Of a DNA stretch of 64,000 nt, positions 12,080 to 23,874 are shown in pieces. The stretch comes from Ceratotherium simum simum (Eukaryota > Chordata > Mammalia > Perissodactyla > Rhinocerotidae): assembly GCF_000283155.1 (NCBI RefSeq), contig NW_004454177.1:21961516-22025515 (forward strand), in the 5' to 3' direction. The translations under genes and the position numbers were made by a program. Every line of letters starts with the position of its first letter. Within the stretch, counting starts at the first letter, position 1. The notes beneath the pieces are model-generated. The model saw nothing but the letters and a program-made list of their open reading frames with translations, had not been told where the DNA came from and did no database searches.

Positions 12080-12560
12080 CACACACTGAAGCATTTGAGT
12101 TTATAAGCTAATAGTTTATTACTATTATTACTGTATTTAGCTTCAAACGTTTAACTTATTTCTTTAAAAATATTTTCTGAATGTAAGCACCTGTTTTCTA
12201 TAACAATGTAAGAAAATAAGGAAAAGCATAAATGAGGAAAGGAGCACACTGTCACTTTACCAAGTAATAACCATCATTGCGTTTTTATGTATTTGTGTCT
12301 AGTATTGTTTTAATAAAATTTTGATAACTTTATAAATACTGTTTTGCAAGAGATTTTTTTATCTTCTTATGTTGTATACATTGCCCCATTTCCGGATATT
12401 CTTGTCTACACAATGTTTAATGGCTACTTATTATTCTATCATGTGAATATACCAAATATTCTTAATTAATCTCTACTTATCAGTCACTTGCATTGTTTCC
12501 AATTTTATATTGTTATCAATAATGTTGTGATGAACAATTTTGCCATTTCTTTGAAATATT
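12080..12560 (-). repeat. probable antisense LINE-1-type 3' fossil
   Basis: The part 12400-12545 ('tttaatggctacttattatt', 'tatcatgtgaatataccaaa', 'cattgtttccaatttta', 'aataatgttgtgatgaac') matches the block seen antisense to old L1 3' regions. The left half is more diverged, so its boundary is approximate. Confidence 0.5.
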
Positions 12561-13234
12561 TTCAGTGCTCAATGAAGCAAATACTTTAGTGCTTATAAGT
12601 ATATAGTTCAGAAGAGCAAACCTCATTAATAGTAAATTATGAAAGATAACATTGATTTATATAAATCTAATTTCTCCATTAAAATTTGAATTACTTAGAT
12701 AATGCCTATAAACTTTAAAGTATTACTTGTTCTGAAAATAGGAAAAAAACATATGAACAAATAATCAGTTTGACCTATTGTTCTCATGATAGTCTATCTA
12801 TATGTGTGATATTTTATTATTGAACTTAGTTTCTTCATAAATTAAAAATAGATATGTTCTCATAATAGACCTTCCAAGTTTAAAGTCTTGGATCCTGGAG
12901 TACATATTCTAGTTTCCTGAAAAAAATGCAGATATATCATACATCTATATAATAATTGTAAGAGAAACAGCACACTCTGGTCTATAATAAATGTTTCAAA
13001 AATACCAAAAACAACCCCAATTATTAAATTATCATTTACTCTTGACAAGTACTCATGAATTGTACCACTGTACACATGTGCTTTCCACTAATTACTGATA
13101 ACCTCAAGGAAGTTTAAAATTAACATGATCCTTCTGTAAGGCACTTTACTAAATTCTTGTTTTAATTAAATTACTGATTTGCAGCAAAAATACATATTAG
13201 AAAATATAGTTTAAACTTTTCTATGATTAAGTCT
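12561..13234. other. unassigned non-coding stretch
   Basis: AT-rich with no repeat family or coding frame that I can support. Confidence 0.45.
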
Positions 13235-13475
13235 TGCGAGATTTTCTGTGCTGTAGAGGGAAGAACATAAAATTTATTATCAGACTTAGTTTAAATACCA
13301 TCCCAACTATTTCTGTGCTTTGGACTTTGGGCAAGTTATTTAGCCTCTCTGATCCTGTTACTTTATCTATAAATTGGAGTTACTACTACTCATATTACAG
13401 GATTATAGGAATAAAATGTAATGCACTTAAATGGTTGAGAATAGAGTCTGACAAATAATGGACATCACTCTGTCC
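13235..13475 (+). repeat. MIR SINE, sense
   Basis: Reads in MIR sense order: 'tttggactttgggcaagtta', 'tttagcctctctgatcctgt', 'tactttatctataaattgga', 'ttacaggattataggaataa' and 'gtctgacaaata'. It is well preserved over about 200 bases. Confidence 0.85.
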
Positions 13476-13839
13476 TGAATAAAATATTATACCAATATTT
13501 TCATATCATTATTTTCATTTTACCAAGGAAGAGTGGAAGGATAATCAATATATTTTTCCAGATGCTAGTGAAGTTATTTTCAGGTCTCCTGTTTAGCAAG
13601 GAAATTAATTTTCCAAATAAAACCTTACATGATATACTGATATAGAAAACATGACCAAAAAATGAGATATAAACATTGAAGGGTAGAGAGGAAGAGAACA
13701 ACTAGTGAGTGAGGCTCTATTCACTGAGCTTGTATTTCCACTGTAGCTACTATTGAGGCATCTCAACAGAATTTGGAATTCCAAAGAATACAATGAGTAT
13801 TTTAGATGTGGGATAACTATTTACCTAGTGTCTCAAGCC

Positions 13840-14015
13840 TTAAACCTAAGAGTTATCCTCTATTCCACAATTTCCTTCACTTCAAACAAGTCAAGCTGGT
13901 TCTACCATGAAAATAAAACCTTAATCCATTAATTTCTTTTCATGACCCCTGTCACCATCCTAATTCAGGTAATTATCATCTTTTAGACTATAGTCTAAAT
14001 AGTCTTTCTCTGTTT
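13840..14015 (+). repeat. L2 LINE internal fragment, sense
   Basis: Contains 'catgacccctgtcaccatcc', 'taattcaggtaattatcatc' and 'gactatagtctaaatagtct', which parallel the L2 segment that precedes its 3' untranslated region. The L1 fossil starting near 14016 cuts it off on the right. Confidence 0.6.
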
Positions 14016-15360
14016 TGTAACAAATTTATTGAGGTGTAATGGACATACAATAAAACTACACATATTTAAAATGTATAATTTGATAAATTTTTATATATGT
14101 TTACATCTGTGAAACCATCACCATAATGAAGACAGTGAACATACCTGTTATCCCTAAAAGTTTCCTTGTCCCATTTATAATCCCTCTTGGCCCCACCTCC
14201 CAACATCTCCATGCAATCAATGTTCTGCTTCCTGTCACTGCAGATTAGTTTGCACTTCTCAAATTTACACAAATAGAATCAAACAGTACTACTCTTTTAG
14301 TTGGATTCGTTCACTTAGTATGATTATTTGCAGATTCTTCAGTGTTGTTGTGTGTATCAAGTCATTCCTTTTTATTGCAGAGTAGTATTCCATTGCATGA
14401 AGATACCACAATTTGTTTATCCACTCTGCTGCTCCTTGACATTTAAGTAGTTTCCAGGTTGGAAGTATTACAAATAAAGCTGCCATGAACATTTATGTAC
14501 AAGCGTTTACATGAACATATGCTTTCTTTTCTTGTAGGTAAATATTAGGAGTAAAACCACTGGGTCCTGTGGTAGGTGTATGTTTAACATTTTAAGAAAC
14601 TGCCAAACTCTTTTCCACAGCGGTTGTACTATTTTACTTTCCTACAGCAGAGCATGAGAGTTTAAGTTCCTCCACTTCGCCATCACTTGACATAGTCAGT
14701 CTTTTAAATTTTAACCATTCTAATAGGTTTGTAGTAGGATCTCATTGTGGTTTTAATTTTGCATTTTCCTAATGACAAATGATGTTAAGCATCTTTTTGT
14801 GTGTTGTTTGCCATTTGTATATTTTCTTTGATGAAATATGTATTCAAATCTTTTGTCCACCCCACTATTTTAGAATATTGAGTTGTTCATTTTCTTCTGA
14901 GTCTTGAGAGTTCTTTACGTACTCTGGATACAAGTCTTTTATCAGATATATGCTTGTAAATGTGTTCTCGCAATCTGTTCCTTGAATATTCACTTCCTTA
15001 ACAGCATCTTTGAGAGAGGAGACTCAATTCTGAAATTCCAACTTATTATTATTATTTTGTGAATCATGCCTTTGGTGTTGTATTTAAGAACTCTTTGACT
15101 AACCCAAGGTCACAAGGATTTTCTCTTATTTTTTCTTTTTGAAGTTCTATAGTTTTACGTTTTATGTATAGATCTATGATATATCTTAAGTGAATTTTTG
15201 TATACGGAATGAGGTATGGATGAAATTCATGTTTTTGCCTATGGATATCTAATTGTTTTAGCACAATTTGTCAAAAAGAATGTCCTTCCTCCAGTGAATT
15301 GCCTTTGCACCTTTGTAAAAAGTCAGTTGCCCATGTATGTGTGGGTCATAATTTTCTTGT
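14016..15360 (-). mobile_element. L1 (old L1M-type) 3' region, antisense, 1.3 kb
   Basis: The left end 'aatttattgaggtgtaatgg' is the complement of an old L1 3' terminus. It is followed by 'ccatcaccataatgaagaca', 'gcagagtagtattccattgc', 'actgggtcc', 'ttctaataggtttgtagtag', 'gtcttttatcagatatatgc', and 'ttaagtgaatttttgtatac'. These blocks occur in this order antisense to L1 3' untranslated and ORF2-end sequence. All frames are broken by stops and indels, so no functional protein remains. The right edge is approximate. Confidence 0.85.
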
Positions 15361-15405
15361 TTAATACAATAACAGAAAAGTCTCATAATTACTAGATTTG
15401 GTGAT

Positions 15406-15811
15406 TGTGATGGTTACTTTTATGTGTTAATTTGGCTAAGATATGGTACTCAGATAATTGGTCAAACACATTCTGGATGTTGTGGTGACAATATTTTTTT
15501 AGTTTAGATTAAAGGTAAATCAGCAGACTTTGACTAAAGATGATTACCCTCCATAACTGTGAGTGGGCTTCATCCAATCAATCAAAGGCATTAAGAGAAA
15601 ACAGACTAAGGTCCTGAGACGAAGAAGCAATTCTGCCTCCTGAGTGCCTTCAGACTACAGCTGCAACATCAACTCTTCCCTGTGTCTTCAGTCTGCTGGC
15701 CTTTCCTGCAGATTTTGGAATTGCCAGCCTCCATCATCTCCCGCATACATATATATATATAGGCAAATCCTATGGGTTCTGTTTCTCTGGAGAACTCTGA
15801 CTAATAATATA
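15406..15811 (+). mobile_element. solo LTR, ERVL class (MLT2-like)
   Basis: Starts TGTGATGGTTACTTTTATGT and ends in ACTAATAATATA. In order it carries 'ttaatttggctaagatatgg', 'tggtcaaacacattctggat', 'gattaccctccataactgtg', 'gtgggcttcatccaatcaat', 'gattttggaattgccagcct', and 'ggttctgtttctctggagaa'. GTGAT lies immediately left (15401-15405) and right (15812-15816), the 5-bp duplication expected for this class. Only one LTR remains, so internal retroviral genes were lost by recombination. The MLT2 name is from memory; the LTR call is firmer. Confidence 0.8.
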
Positions 15812-15829
15812 GTGATATACAGTCTCCTT

Positions 15830-16370
15830 ATATTACTTAGGACACTGTTTGCAGATACCAAACCTAATCAAACTAGCTTAAACAAAAAAATTACGTTTAC
15901 AAGAGTGTCTCATGGTACCCAAAGATAGTAAATGCAGTGGGCTTCGGGAACAACTAGAGCCAGGGATTCAAATGCCATTGGAGTGCTCTTTATACTCCTT
16001 ATGACTCTCTTTTTTTCTTTAGTTTTCTCTCTTTCTTTTTTTTTTTTTTTCTCTCTCTCTCACGCAGAAAGATTGACTTTCTCTGCTTCTCAGAAATATC
16101 CAAATGGCAGGAATATGGCTGTTGAGAGTCCCTGAGATTTACATTTTTTATTCCAAGTAGTGAATGATCAAATATTTTCCTTCCTTAACCCTGTAAATCC
16201 CATGAATGAGTCTCATTGGCCAGCTTGGGTTAGGTGCCCAGCCCTAGGTCAATATGGCTAGGAGTGGGGACAAAATATAAAATGGAAGTTCATGCTGGAA
16301 CCATGTAGGTGATGTGCAGGATGAGACTGATCCTAAAGGAAGAGGATTCTGGACAGGCAAATAGTATTCA
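15830..16370 (-). mobile_element. old LTR, MaLR-like, antisense
   Basis: The left end ('taggacactgtttgcagata', then 'aactagcttaaacaaaaaaa') is the complement of an LTR end that reads 'gcttaagccagtttg...cttgcaaccgaaagagtcctgac'. Further in are 'ctcattggccagcttgggtt' and 'aggattctggacaggcaaat'. A related copy lies at 31003-31520 in the same orientation. A T/CT-rich tract at about 16012-16062 lies inside it. Family assignment is from memory and approximate. Confidence 0.5.
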
Positions 16371-16684
16371 CTATATTTATTTTCAGAATAATCTGAAAAT
16401 CTAAAGTGATGCAATAGTAAATAATGTATTATAAACTCTCTAATTTTGATAGCTTGCTAAAAATATCAGCTCTGTCTGCCTGAGACATTAAAATCTAATA
16501 AGAATATAAAATTTCAGGTCAATCTGATCATCCAGAGAGACTATACAAAAAGTTCCTCCATCCAAATCAGACTTTTGGGTTTGATTCCATTCAGTTGTTC
16601 TGTATGAGAGTGGACTTGATTTCATTTTGCATTATCAATCCCTTAAAAGTTTTGCAGGAGCTAATGTAGAGCTCATATCCTCTC
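16371..16684. other. unassigned non-coding stretch
   Basis: No repeat, RNA gene or credible reading frame seen. Confidence 0.45.
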
Positions 16685-16940
16685 ACCACTCTATATAAAT
16701 TGGCACACTCTCTCTCCTCATCTCCTTATCTGGCTTTGCTCTTCTTCAGATTACTTGTCACACTTGGAGTATTTATTTGTTATTTTCTGTGTTTTCTTTT
16801 GTTTTATGTATGTGCACTCGTATTTCAGAATGTAAACTCCACAAGGGGTGGGGCTTTGCTGTTTTGTTTACAGCTTAACTTAAAAAAAAGTGCTTGGTGC
16901 AAATTAGGGATTCAAAAATTTTTTTTAATAATGAAATATA
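16685..16940 (+). repeat. L2 LINE 3' end, sense
   Basis: Contains 'tcagaatgtaaactccacaa', 'ggggtggggctttgctgttt' and 'agtgcttggtgcaaattagg', the sense L2 3' end. The 82-codon open frame across it is rich in L, F and C and is a by-product. Confidence 0.8.
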
Positions 16941-17519
16941 AATTATGATCATTTGTTTTTCGGCGTTGTTTGAGAAGCATATAAATGCATTCACAAATAC
17001 GGGATTCCTTATCAAAAGGGTCTGAGTGCTGATGCAAGGCTAAATTGAGGGGCTGGTGCTTTTATAATACATTCTGAAAGGGTGTAGTCAACTCAACTCA
17101 TCCTTCAAAATCAGTAAGCTAGCACTCACATTGACAAATTTTCCTTGAATTTTTCATGTAGTCCTGCTCAATGTGACAAGTGTGACAGAACAGATATACT
17201 CAGTGAGTGATCAAACAGATGTTTCATTTGTATTACCATTGGTTATAATATGTCATAATTGACAGCACAACCATGCAACTTGTCAAGTACCTAGAAACTA
17301 TTGTAGGTCTCTTTTTAAAGGAACTCATGGTTAAAAAAAAATTCCTATGAAACACACTGGAAAGTTAAAAATATTTTTCTAAAAGAAATTGTCATTACTG
17401 GGTAGCGTGAAAGGATTTCAATCTAAGATGGAACCGAAGGATATGAAATGGAGACTCTCACATATGTTCCCTCAGAAAAATGGAGCTTAAGAACAGAGAT
17501 ACTGATTTCCTTTAAATGC
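16941..17519. other. unassigned non-coding stretch
   Basis: No recognised family. Composition is like the rest of the unannotated DNA. Confidence 0.45.
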
Positions 17520-17800
17520 CTGATTTATAGAAGACAGAGACTTATCTCCTGACCAGTGAACATCCACCAAGAATCTCTCCCTATACGTGAGCCAATGAAC
17601 TTCCTGCTTGGACTCTGGCTGGACTTCCTCCTCTTTGCACCCTTTGCGCACAAATACAGCCCACTCCAAACCCTCAATGGACTCGCCCGTGGCTTGCTAC
17701 AGTATGTATTTCCCGAATTGCAATTGCTCTGCTATTCCCATATAAACTCAATTTCTGGTCATTTGAGCTTGCCTCAGTTTACCACCTCATTTAGGCTGAC
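17520..17800 (+). repeat. possible LTR remnant
   Basis: Has an LTR-like arrangement: 'gagccaatgaacttcctgct', 'tttgcgcacaaatacagccc', 'aatggactcgcccgtggctt', 'attgcaattgctctg', and 'tataaactcaatttctggtc', ending in 'aggctgacag'. Its moderate GC content and lack of a coding frame fit an LTR, but I cannot name the family. Confidence 0.4.
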
Positions 17801-18798
17801 AGAAGTATTAAGCAGTGGGGTACAGCTTTTTTTCAGGTTACAATGATATGAAAAAAATTTTGTCACTCTCTGGAAAGCAAGCATGGATATCTTGGAGACA
17901 GTTCAGTGGAATTACCATGCAGCCCCTGCCTGATGCTTATTTCCCGTCCACAGGTCATCCATGAATTGGATATGAAAAACCCCCTGAATAGATGAAGGTA
18001 TACATTTTTACAGGTATGTTATACCACTCATTATATCTATTACGTGCTTTTGGTGATATTAATGATGTTTTTTCAACATCTCTGGAAAGATTTTCCCTTT
18101 ACAATGTCCCCCACTCCCAGTAACTCTCACAGTGGGCGTTAGGGGTATTTATTTATTTATTTTTGTAATTTACAATAAAGGTTTGGTAGGGCCTTCTGTG
18201 TGGACTTTGTTGGGGGTTTGTGTTTTTTCATCAAGTTAGTTGTACTTATTGTATATTTATTTGGGGGTGTTTCTTTTTTGATCTTTGACTTTTTTTGAAG
18301 GAGTATGTTTTTCAATCCACAAACTTAATTGTGCAAGAAATATTTACTTTGAAAAATCATCCTTAAATCATATTAAATTAAATTAGATGCTGAACTCCTA
18401 TCCTAAAATGGCTGAGAACTGTTGTACTGGGTATTTTGGAAGCTCTCTATATAATCAGAGAGGATTACAAGTTGCCCAAAAACCCAGAGAAGGGCGCTTC
18501 CTCTCCAACTTATTGTGGTCATTGCTGATCTGCTATTTTTGTGGTCCCTTGAAGCCATGTTTTTCTTGGCTTCTTGTCTTCTGTGTCTCCTGTGGAGCAC
18601 AGGCATCTTTGCTGAGGCTGAAAATTTCTGGCCGTAGGGTCTAGCTTACCTGGGTATCCTGCACAACTGCACCCTCTGAGATTTTACCAGCTCCCTCTTG
18701 CAGTCCATAGATCAAGGTATGGGTCCTGGCCAATCTAGCAACTTGCAACTTTCTTACTTCCCAATCCCCAGGAATCTGTCCCTTCTCAAATGTTTTTT
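17801..18798. other. unassigned non-coding stretch
   Basis: No family recognised. A TATT/TTTA-rich run sits near 18146-18165. Opposing frames of about 67-85 codons overlap at 18387-18644, and neither looks like a known protein. Confidence 0.4.
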
Positions 18799-19027
18799 AG
18801 TGTGTGTGTGTGTGAGGAAGATTAGCCCTGAGCTAACATCTCATGCCAATCCTCCTCTTTTTGCTGAGGAAGATTGGCCCTGGGCTAACATCCATGCCCA
18901 TCTTCCTCTACTTTATATGGGACGCTGCCACAGCATGGCTTGACAGCGGTGTGTCATCCACACCCAGGATCTGAACCTGCGAACCCTGGAGCCCGCAAAC
19001 TTAACCACTATGCCACTGGGCCAGCAC
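18799..19027 (-). mobile_element. ERE SINE, antisense
   Basis: Complete ERE in reverse starting with a (TG)n run, then 'gaggaagattagccctgagc', 'gaggaagattggccctgggc', 'gccacagcatggcttgacag' and the head complement ending 'ccactgggccagca'. CTCAAATG occurs on both sides (18785-18792 and 19028-19035), a target-site duplication that may extend into the T-rich flank. Confidence 0.95.
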
Positions 19028-19970
19028 CTCAAATGGTGTTTTACAGGACAGTCATTCAGCTTTCCTCCTAGTTGTGACACTTCACATCATCTTCTCTATG
19101 ACCTTAAATTTGTAGACAGGAGGAGCTTTTGTCTTTCAGCATTTTCTACTTTGTGTTCTGTAAAATTTCCTGAAAGAAGGAAATATAAAAGGCCTAGCTA
19201 TCTGTTTGGAATTGAAAGAGGAGAGATAGTATAAAAAATACAAATTAATATTCCAAAAGTTTAACCGGACACACTTGTTTTTATCTATTGTCTTTTTCAT
19301 ACTTCACATTTCACTTTTAAATGATAAAGAGGTTATAGCAGGATAAACAGGTAGGATGGAAGACAAGAATAAGTTTATTCATGACTCCAAATAAATTTGT
19401 TTTTTACTCCATTTGGCTATGCAGAGGCCCCACAACAAACCTCTGTAATTTTTTTTTTTAATTAATGGATGAAACAAGACTGATAATTCAATAGATTCCT
19501 AGACCAAGTGAATTTTATAGTGCTCAAGATCAGTTCGAGTGAGTGATTGACCTTGCAACTGCTTGCTTCCAAAGAGATTCAGACTTTTGCGAGAAGACTA
19601 TGAACCTGGAGCCTTGATGGGATGGACAACTAGCTTGGAAAGAAGCATGCAAGAGAATTTTCCTGGAAGGACTCCCCAACGAATCCACATATTTAATTTT
19701 TTAAGCTATAGAATCTCTATTTAAGGTCTCTAAATAAATGCTTGAGATTTTTTTCTGCAATCCAGCTTCCAAGATTTATTTGATACAATTAATTTCCTTC
19801 TAGCCCAAACAAGCATTACAGACAATGTCATTAATGTTCAGACCTTTTCAATCTGTAATGGGTATCACTTTAGGCAGGAATTTGTTTACAGAACAAGCGG
19901 TTTAATATATAAAACTAAGATTTTCATTTTTACTCACCCAATCCAGTCACTTCACCGGTAGATCTCTATT
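19028..19970. other. unassigned non-coding stretch between inverted EREs
   Basis: The segment between two oppositely oriented EREs. No repeat family or coding frame recognised. An AATAAA-like word lies near 19733 without other gene signals. Confidence 0.4.
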
Positions 19971-19981
19971 AAAAAATTTGA

Positions 19982-20218
19982 GAGGCCGGCCCAGCGGTAC
20001 AAGTGGTTGGGTGTGCATGCTCCGCTGTGGTGGCCCGGGGTTCGCTGGTTTGGATCCCGGGTGCGCACCAACACACCGCTTGTCAAGCCACACTGTGACA
20101 GCATCCCATATAAAGTGGAGGAAGATGGGCACAGATGTTAGCCCAGGGCCAGTCCTCCTCAGCAAAAAAAGAGGAGGATTGGCAGATGTTAGCTCAGGGC
20201 AGATCTTTCTCACACACA
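19982..20218 (+). mobile_element. ERE SINE, sense
   Basis: Sense ERE: the tRNA-like head 'ggccggcccagcggtacaag' is followed by 'ggttcgctggtttggatccc' (B-box region), then 'catataaagtggaggaagat', 'gttagcccagggccagtcct' and an A-rich tail. AAAAAATTTGA flanks it exactly on both sides (19971-19981 and 20219-20229). The 83-codon sense and 104-codon antisense frames here are SINE by-products. Confidence 0.95.
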
Positions 20219-20229
20219 AAAAAATTTGA

Positions 20230-22310
20230 TCCAATTGAAACTTGCAACGTTTTAATACCATTCCTGTAGCACCACACCATATACCATTTGGTTCTCCTAA
20301 TTGCCTCCACCCCTGTCTCTTTTACATTATCAGAACTCCTCAATGGAACTCCACCTTTACCAAACTCCACCCAAGCCTGTTCTGTAGAATGCCAATAACC
20401 TGTGTATGAATCTGACAGAGTCCTTAACAAGCCGCTTCCTTAGGAAGAAAAAGCTACCAATCCAAAATTCTACCACTATTCAGATTTGTCCACCATATAT
20501 TTTAGCTCCATAAGCTAAACAATGCTAATACATTAGTATCTGTGGACACATGCTATCTTAATACGAAAAAACTACAAAGCTATACTTACCACCAGGCCGA
20601 GTGCTTTCTGAAACCCTTAGCAATGACTCAGAATTCACTCTTTAGAAGGGGTGGGACGGTTTTTTTAAAAGGTGAAGTCCCAGCTCTGATAACTTTCCTT
20701 TTGAGCTTTCACCTGACTTGTTTACATGACAGTGAAGTATTTTTAGGACTGTCAAAGAGTGAAAAATCCTTTAACAGCCTTTTGTTTTGTTTTGTATTTA
20801 ACTTGATGGATTTATTATTATTTTTTAATGGAAATAACAGTAGTTTGATTTAACTGACTTGATTGACTGACTGCTTTGGCACTATTTAGACAAAGAGGGA
20901 TATATCATTTAACTAGCAGTTTAGAAGTTGCTTAACAATCCACTGCAGAAATGACATTAAAAAAAAAAGCCTTGTGAGATCACCCCCTGCTCATAATGAG
21001 GAATCGAATATCCTGAATTAAATTCTCAAAGTCCAGCCTGACTACAGCAAAGATCTAATGAGATCTGTGCTCTCCTAGGAGCTCATTTAATTAACTCAAG
21101 CATTGCTTTCAAGTACACGTTATGGTGTTGCTTGTAAATTCACATGTATTACATGTAAATTATAAGATATTTGAGAGGAGAGTTTGGTGACAGTCCAATC
21201 TACATTTCTTTCTTGGCTATAAGCATTTTTTTTTCCTTCTCACATTTTATATTAGCATTGATAGATACAGATTGAGGGCTTTTGTTTTCCTAGCTATTGT
21301 CACCAAGATATACATTTGTTCCTTTAAAATATGGTAATTCCTTCTGTAAATATAACTGATTTAAGGTTGAAATCTTAGGGAAAGGGGGAAGCTATAAGCA
21401 CATAAAACTTTTACTAGTTGACTCAAATTCTGGATGGATAAATTGGACTCTTAAGTGAAAGAGGTTTTTCTCCCAAGAGCCAGAAATATTTTGCCTAAGG
21501 GGGACCAATGAGATAAACAAGCTTATAAAAAAAAAAGTCTTGCTTTTAACATACGATATATTTTGAGAAAATAAACAAGACAATTTTCCTTTGTTCTACA
21601 GTTTAGTAGTACAAATCTAATTTGTCTCTTTATGAGGGCATTCACTGAATAACTTTAGCAAATTAGTAAAAGAAATCTTTTCGCTCACCTTGTATGTAAT
21701 ATACATCCCTATCTGTTGATATTGCCCTGTTTTTCAAAGGCATCACCAATGGAACGGAACCCGAACCCATGAATTCAGAGTTAAAGTATAAACAAACATA
21801 TTGGTTTCTTCTTTGCTTTTTCTAATTTTTATCCTGATGAAGTTCACTTAATTCAGCAAATGTTGAGCTTACTCCAAGGTTTATATCCTCCAAATAATCC
21901 CTTTCCCAATGAGCTCCTTTTCAGAGAAATTTAATACAATTGGTCCAAATCTAAAGGTTTCTTATCTAAAACTCTTAGGGGTAGATGCGTTTTAGGATTT
22001 GAGATTTTTTAGATTTTTTAGAAAGGTAATACTGAACATAGTATATCGATGAATATCCCCAGTGGAGTGTTCCATACTACACATAATAATATATACTTAT
22101 ATAACAGTGTATACATAATACACTTTATACTCAGGCATATTAATATTTTGGCAACACATATGCATATTTGTACTAAATGGATTAAATAAATCCTATAAAT
22201 TACTTGTCAGTTCTGCTCAGATTTTGTCACCAAATGACTTAGGAAAGTTTCACTTTTTAGAGCTTTTTGAACTTTATTATCAGGGACAAGTGACTATAGA
22301 CTTGTAATGA
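20230..22310. other. repeat-poor non-coding stretch, 2.1 kb
   Basis: I recognise no transposon in about 2 kb, unusual for this window. The part 20860-21200 has varied composition with words such as 'aggagctcatttaattaact' that would suit a conserved non-coding element. This is inference; no alignment was possible. Confidence 0.4.
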
Positions 22311-22315
22311 ATCAC

Positions 22316-22979
22316 TGTGGTACACAGAATTCTCAGATGGCCTCAAAGAATCCCTCTCTCTGGTGTACATGCCCTCCTCTTGAATGTGGGCAGGGCCTGT
22401 TAATATGATGAGATGTCAGTCTCTTGATTAGATTATGTTAAATGACAAAGGTGATGGAGTAGTCAGTCACTCCTGTGATTATGTTACATTGTATAAGACT
22501 CTATCATAGGCTCCTGGAGAGAGACTGTCTTGCTGGCTTTGAAGGGGTAAGCTGTCGTGTTGTGAGAGGGCCACCTGGCTAGGACCTGAGGGCAGCCTCT
22601 GGCAAGTGAGAGCGACCCTGCCTGAAAGCCAGCAAGAAAATGGAGACCTCAGTCTTACAACTGCAGGGAACTGAATTCTGCCTAACCTAAATGGCCTTGG
22701 AAGAGGACCCCAAACTTCAAATGAGAAATGAGACTGCAGCCCCTGCTGACATGTTAATTTAAGCCTGGTGAGACTGCAGCCCCTGCTGACGTGTTTATTT
22801 CAGCCTGGTGAGACTGCAGCCCCTGCTGACATGTTTATTTCAGCCTGGTGAGACTGAGCAGAGGAACCAGCCAACCTGTGCCTGGACTTCAGGTCCACAG
22901 AAACTGTGTGATAATACGTTTGTGTTGTTCTAAGCTACAACGTTTGTAGTTTTTTTGTTATCAATAGAAAAATAATACA
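22316..22979 (+). mobile_element. MaLR-type solo LTR with internal triplication
   Basis: Begins TGTGGTACACAGAATTCTCA and ends with 'caatagaaaaataatacA'. Internal marks include 'gttaaatgacaaaggtgatg', 'tcctgtgattatgttacatt', 'gagagagactgtcttgctgg', 'cctgaaagccagcaag', and 'tccacagaaactgtgtgata', all typical of MLT-group MaLR LTRs. Flanks ATCAC (22311-22315) and ATCAG (22980-22984) fit a 5-bp duplication with one change. A 40-bp unit is present three times inside (22730-22849), which lengthens the LTR by about 80 bp. Confidence 0.8.
22730..22849 (+). repeat. 3 x 40-bp tandem repeat inside LTR
   Basis: Three head-to-tail units start at 22730, 22770 and 22810. Each starts GAGACTGCAGCCCCTGCTGA and ends AGCCTGGT. 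They differ at only a few positions (for example ACATG against ACGTG), so the amplification is much younger than the LTR. Confidence 0.95.
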
Positions 22980-22984
22980 ATCAG

Positions 22985-23870
22985 TGAATTGTATTCATTT
23001 CCAATTCAAAGCTTCTTTCAGATTCTTAACTGCACTTTAATCCATTTACTATAGTTCTTATTAAGTCATTGTCTCGGTCCTATGAAAAAGTAGAAAAAAA
23101 GATACTTTGATGAGGATTTTTAAGTTAATTTTATAGTTGACTATCATGTTAAAAAAAGTTTATATATAAAACAGAGTGGATGGAGTTAAAAAAGAAGAAG
23201 CTCTGATAAGAGCATATGAGAGAAGTGACTCAGTTTTAGTTTATATAACACTTCATTTTATTTTAACTACAAGGGTTTTTGGAACAATTCTGTTCTCAAA
23301 GATGAAACACAAATCTGATCAAAATAAAACACACAATATTTTACAATTTGGAATATCATTCATGAAAGTCTAATAGCTAAAACACTTTATACCTGTCACG
23401 TCAATTCTTACTAGGGGCATGAAAAGAGCTTGTTCTACAATATTAAATTTAAATGTGCTTTGGATCAAATTGCCTACCTGCAGCTTAGAATTTCTATTAG
23501 AGTTTCCAGGTGAACTGGTTTTAGGGGAGATATTGTTCTTTTTTAAATTACTTCACCTTTTCTACTCTCCATATTTTAACTCCTCAACATCTCCTCTTTC
23601 TGAACTATCCAATTACTATGAGCAATCAATATTTAATAGACAGATTTAAGAAGTTATCTTATAAAAATTACTGAATTTGTGATAATTGTTTATGGCATTT
23701 CTGTTTTACTTTCAAATTTCAGACTTCATCAGCTGAGATATACATGATCATTTATTCACCTATACAATATTGGTATTTTACGTAAGCAACTTTTCTTTTT
23801 TAAGGAGGGCAGATCCCATCTTGATTATAAATGCTAAATAATAATTTTGACACAAATAATCCATAACTAA
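22985..23870. other. unassigned non-coding stretch
   Basis: AT-rich. Two open frames of 65-76 codons at 23176-23649 lack protein-like features. No repeat family recognised. Confidence 0.4.
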
Positions 23871-23874
23871 TCTA

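Noticed and set aside
14016..15360. Possible intact L1 reverse-transcriptase gene
   Set aside because: The segment is the 3' untranslated end of an old L1 with many stops; no ORF2 catalytic region is present.
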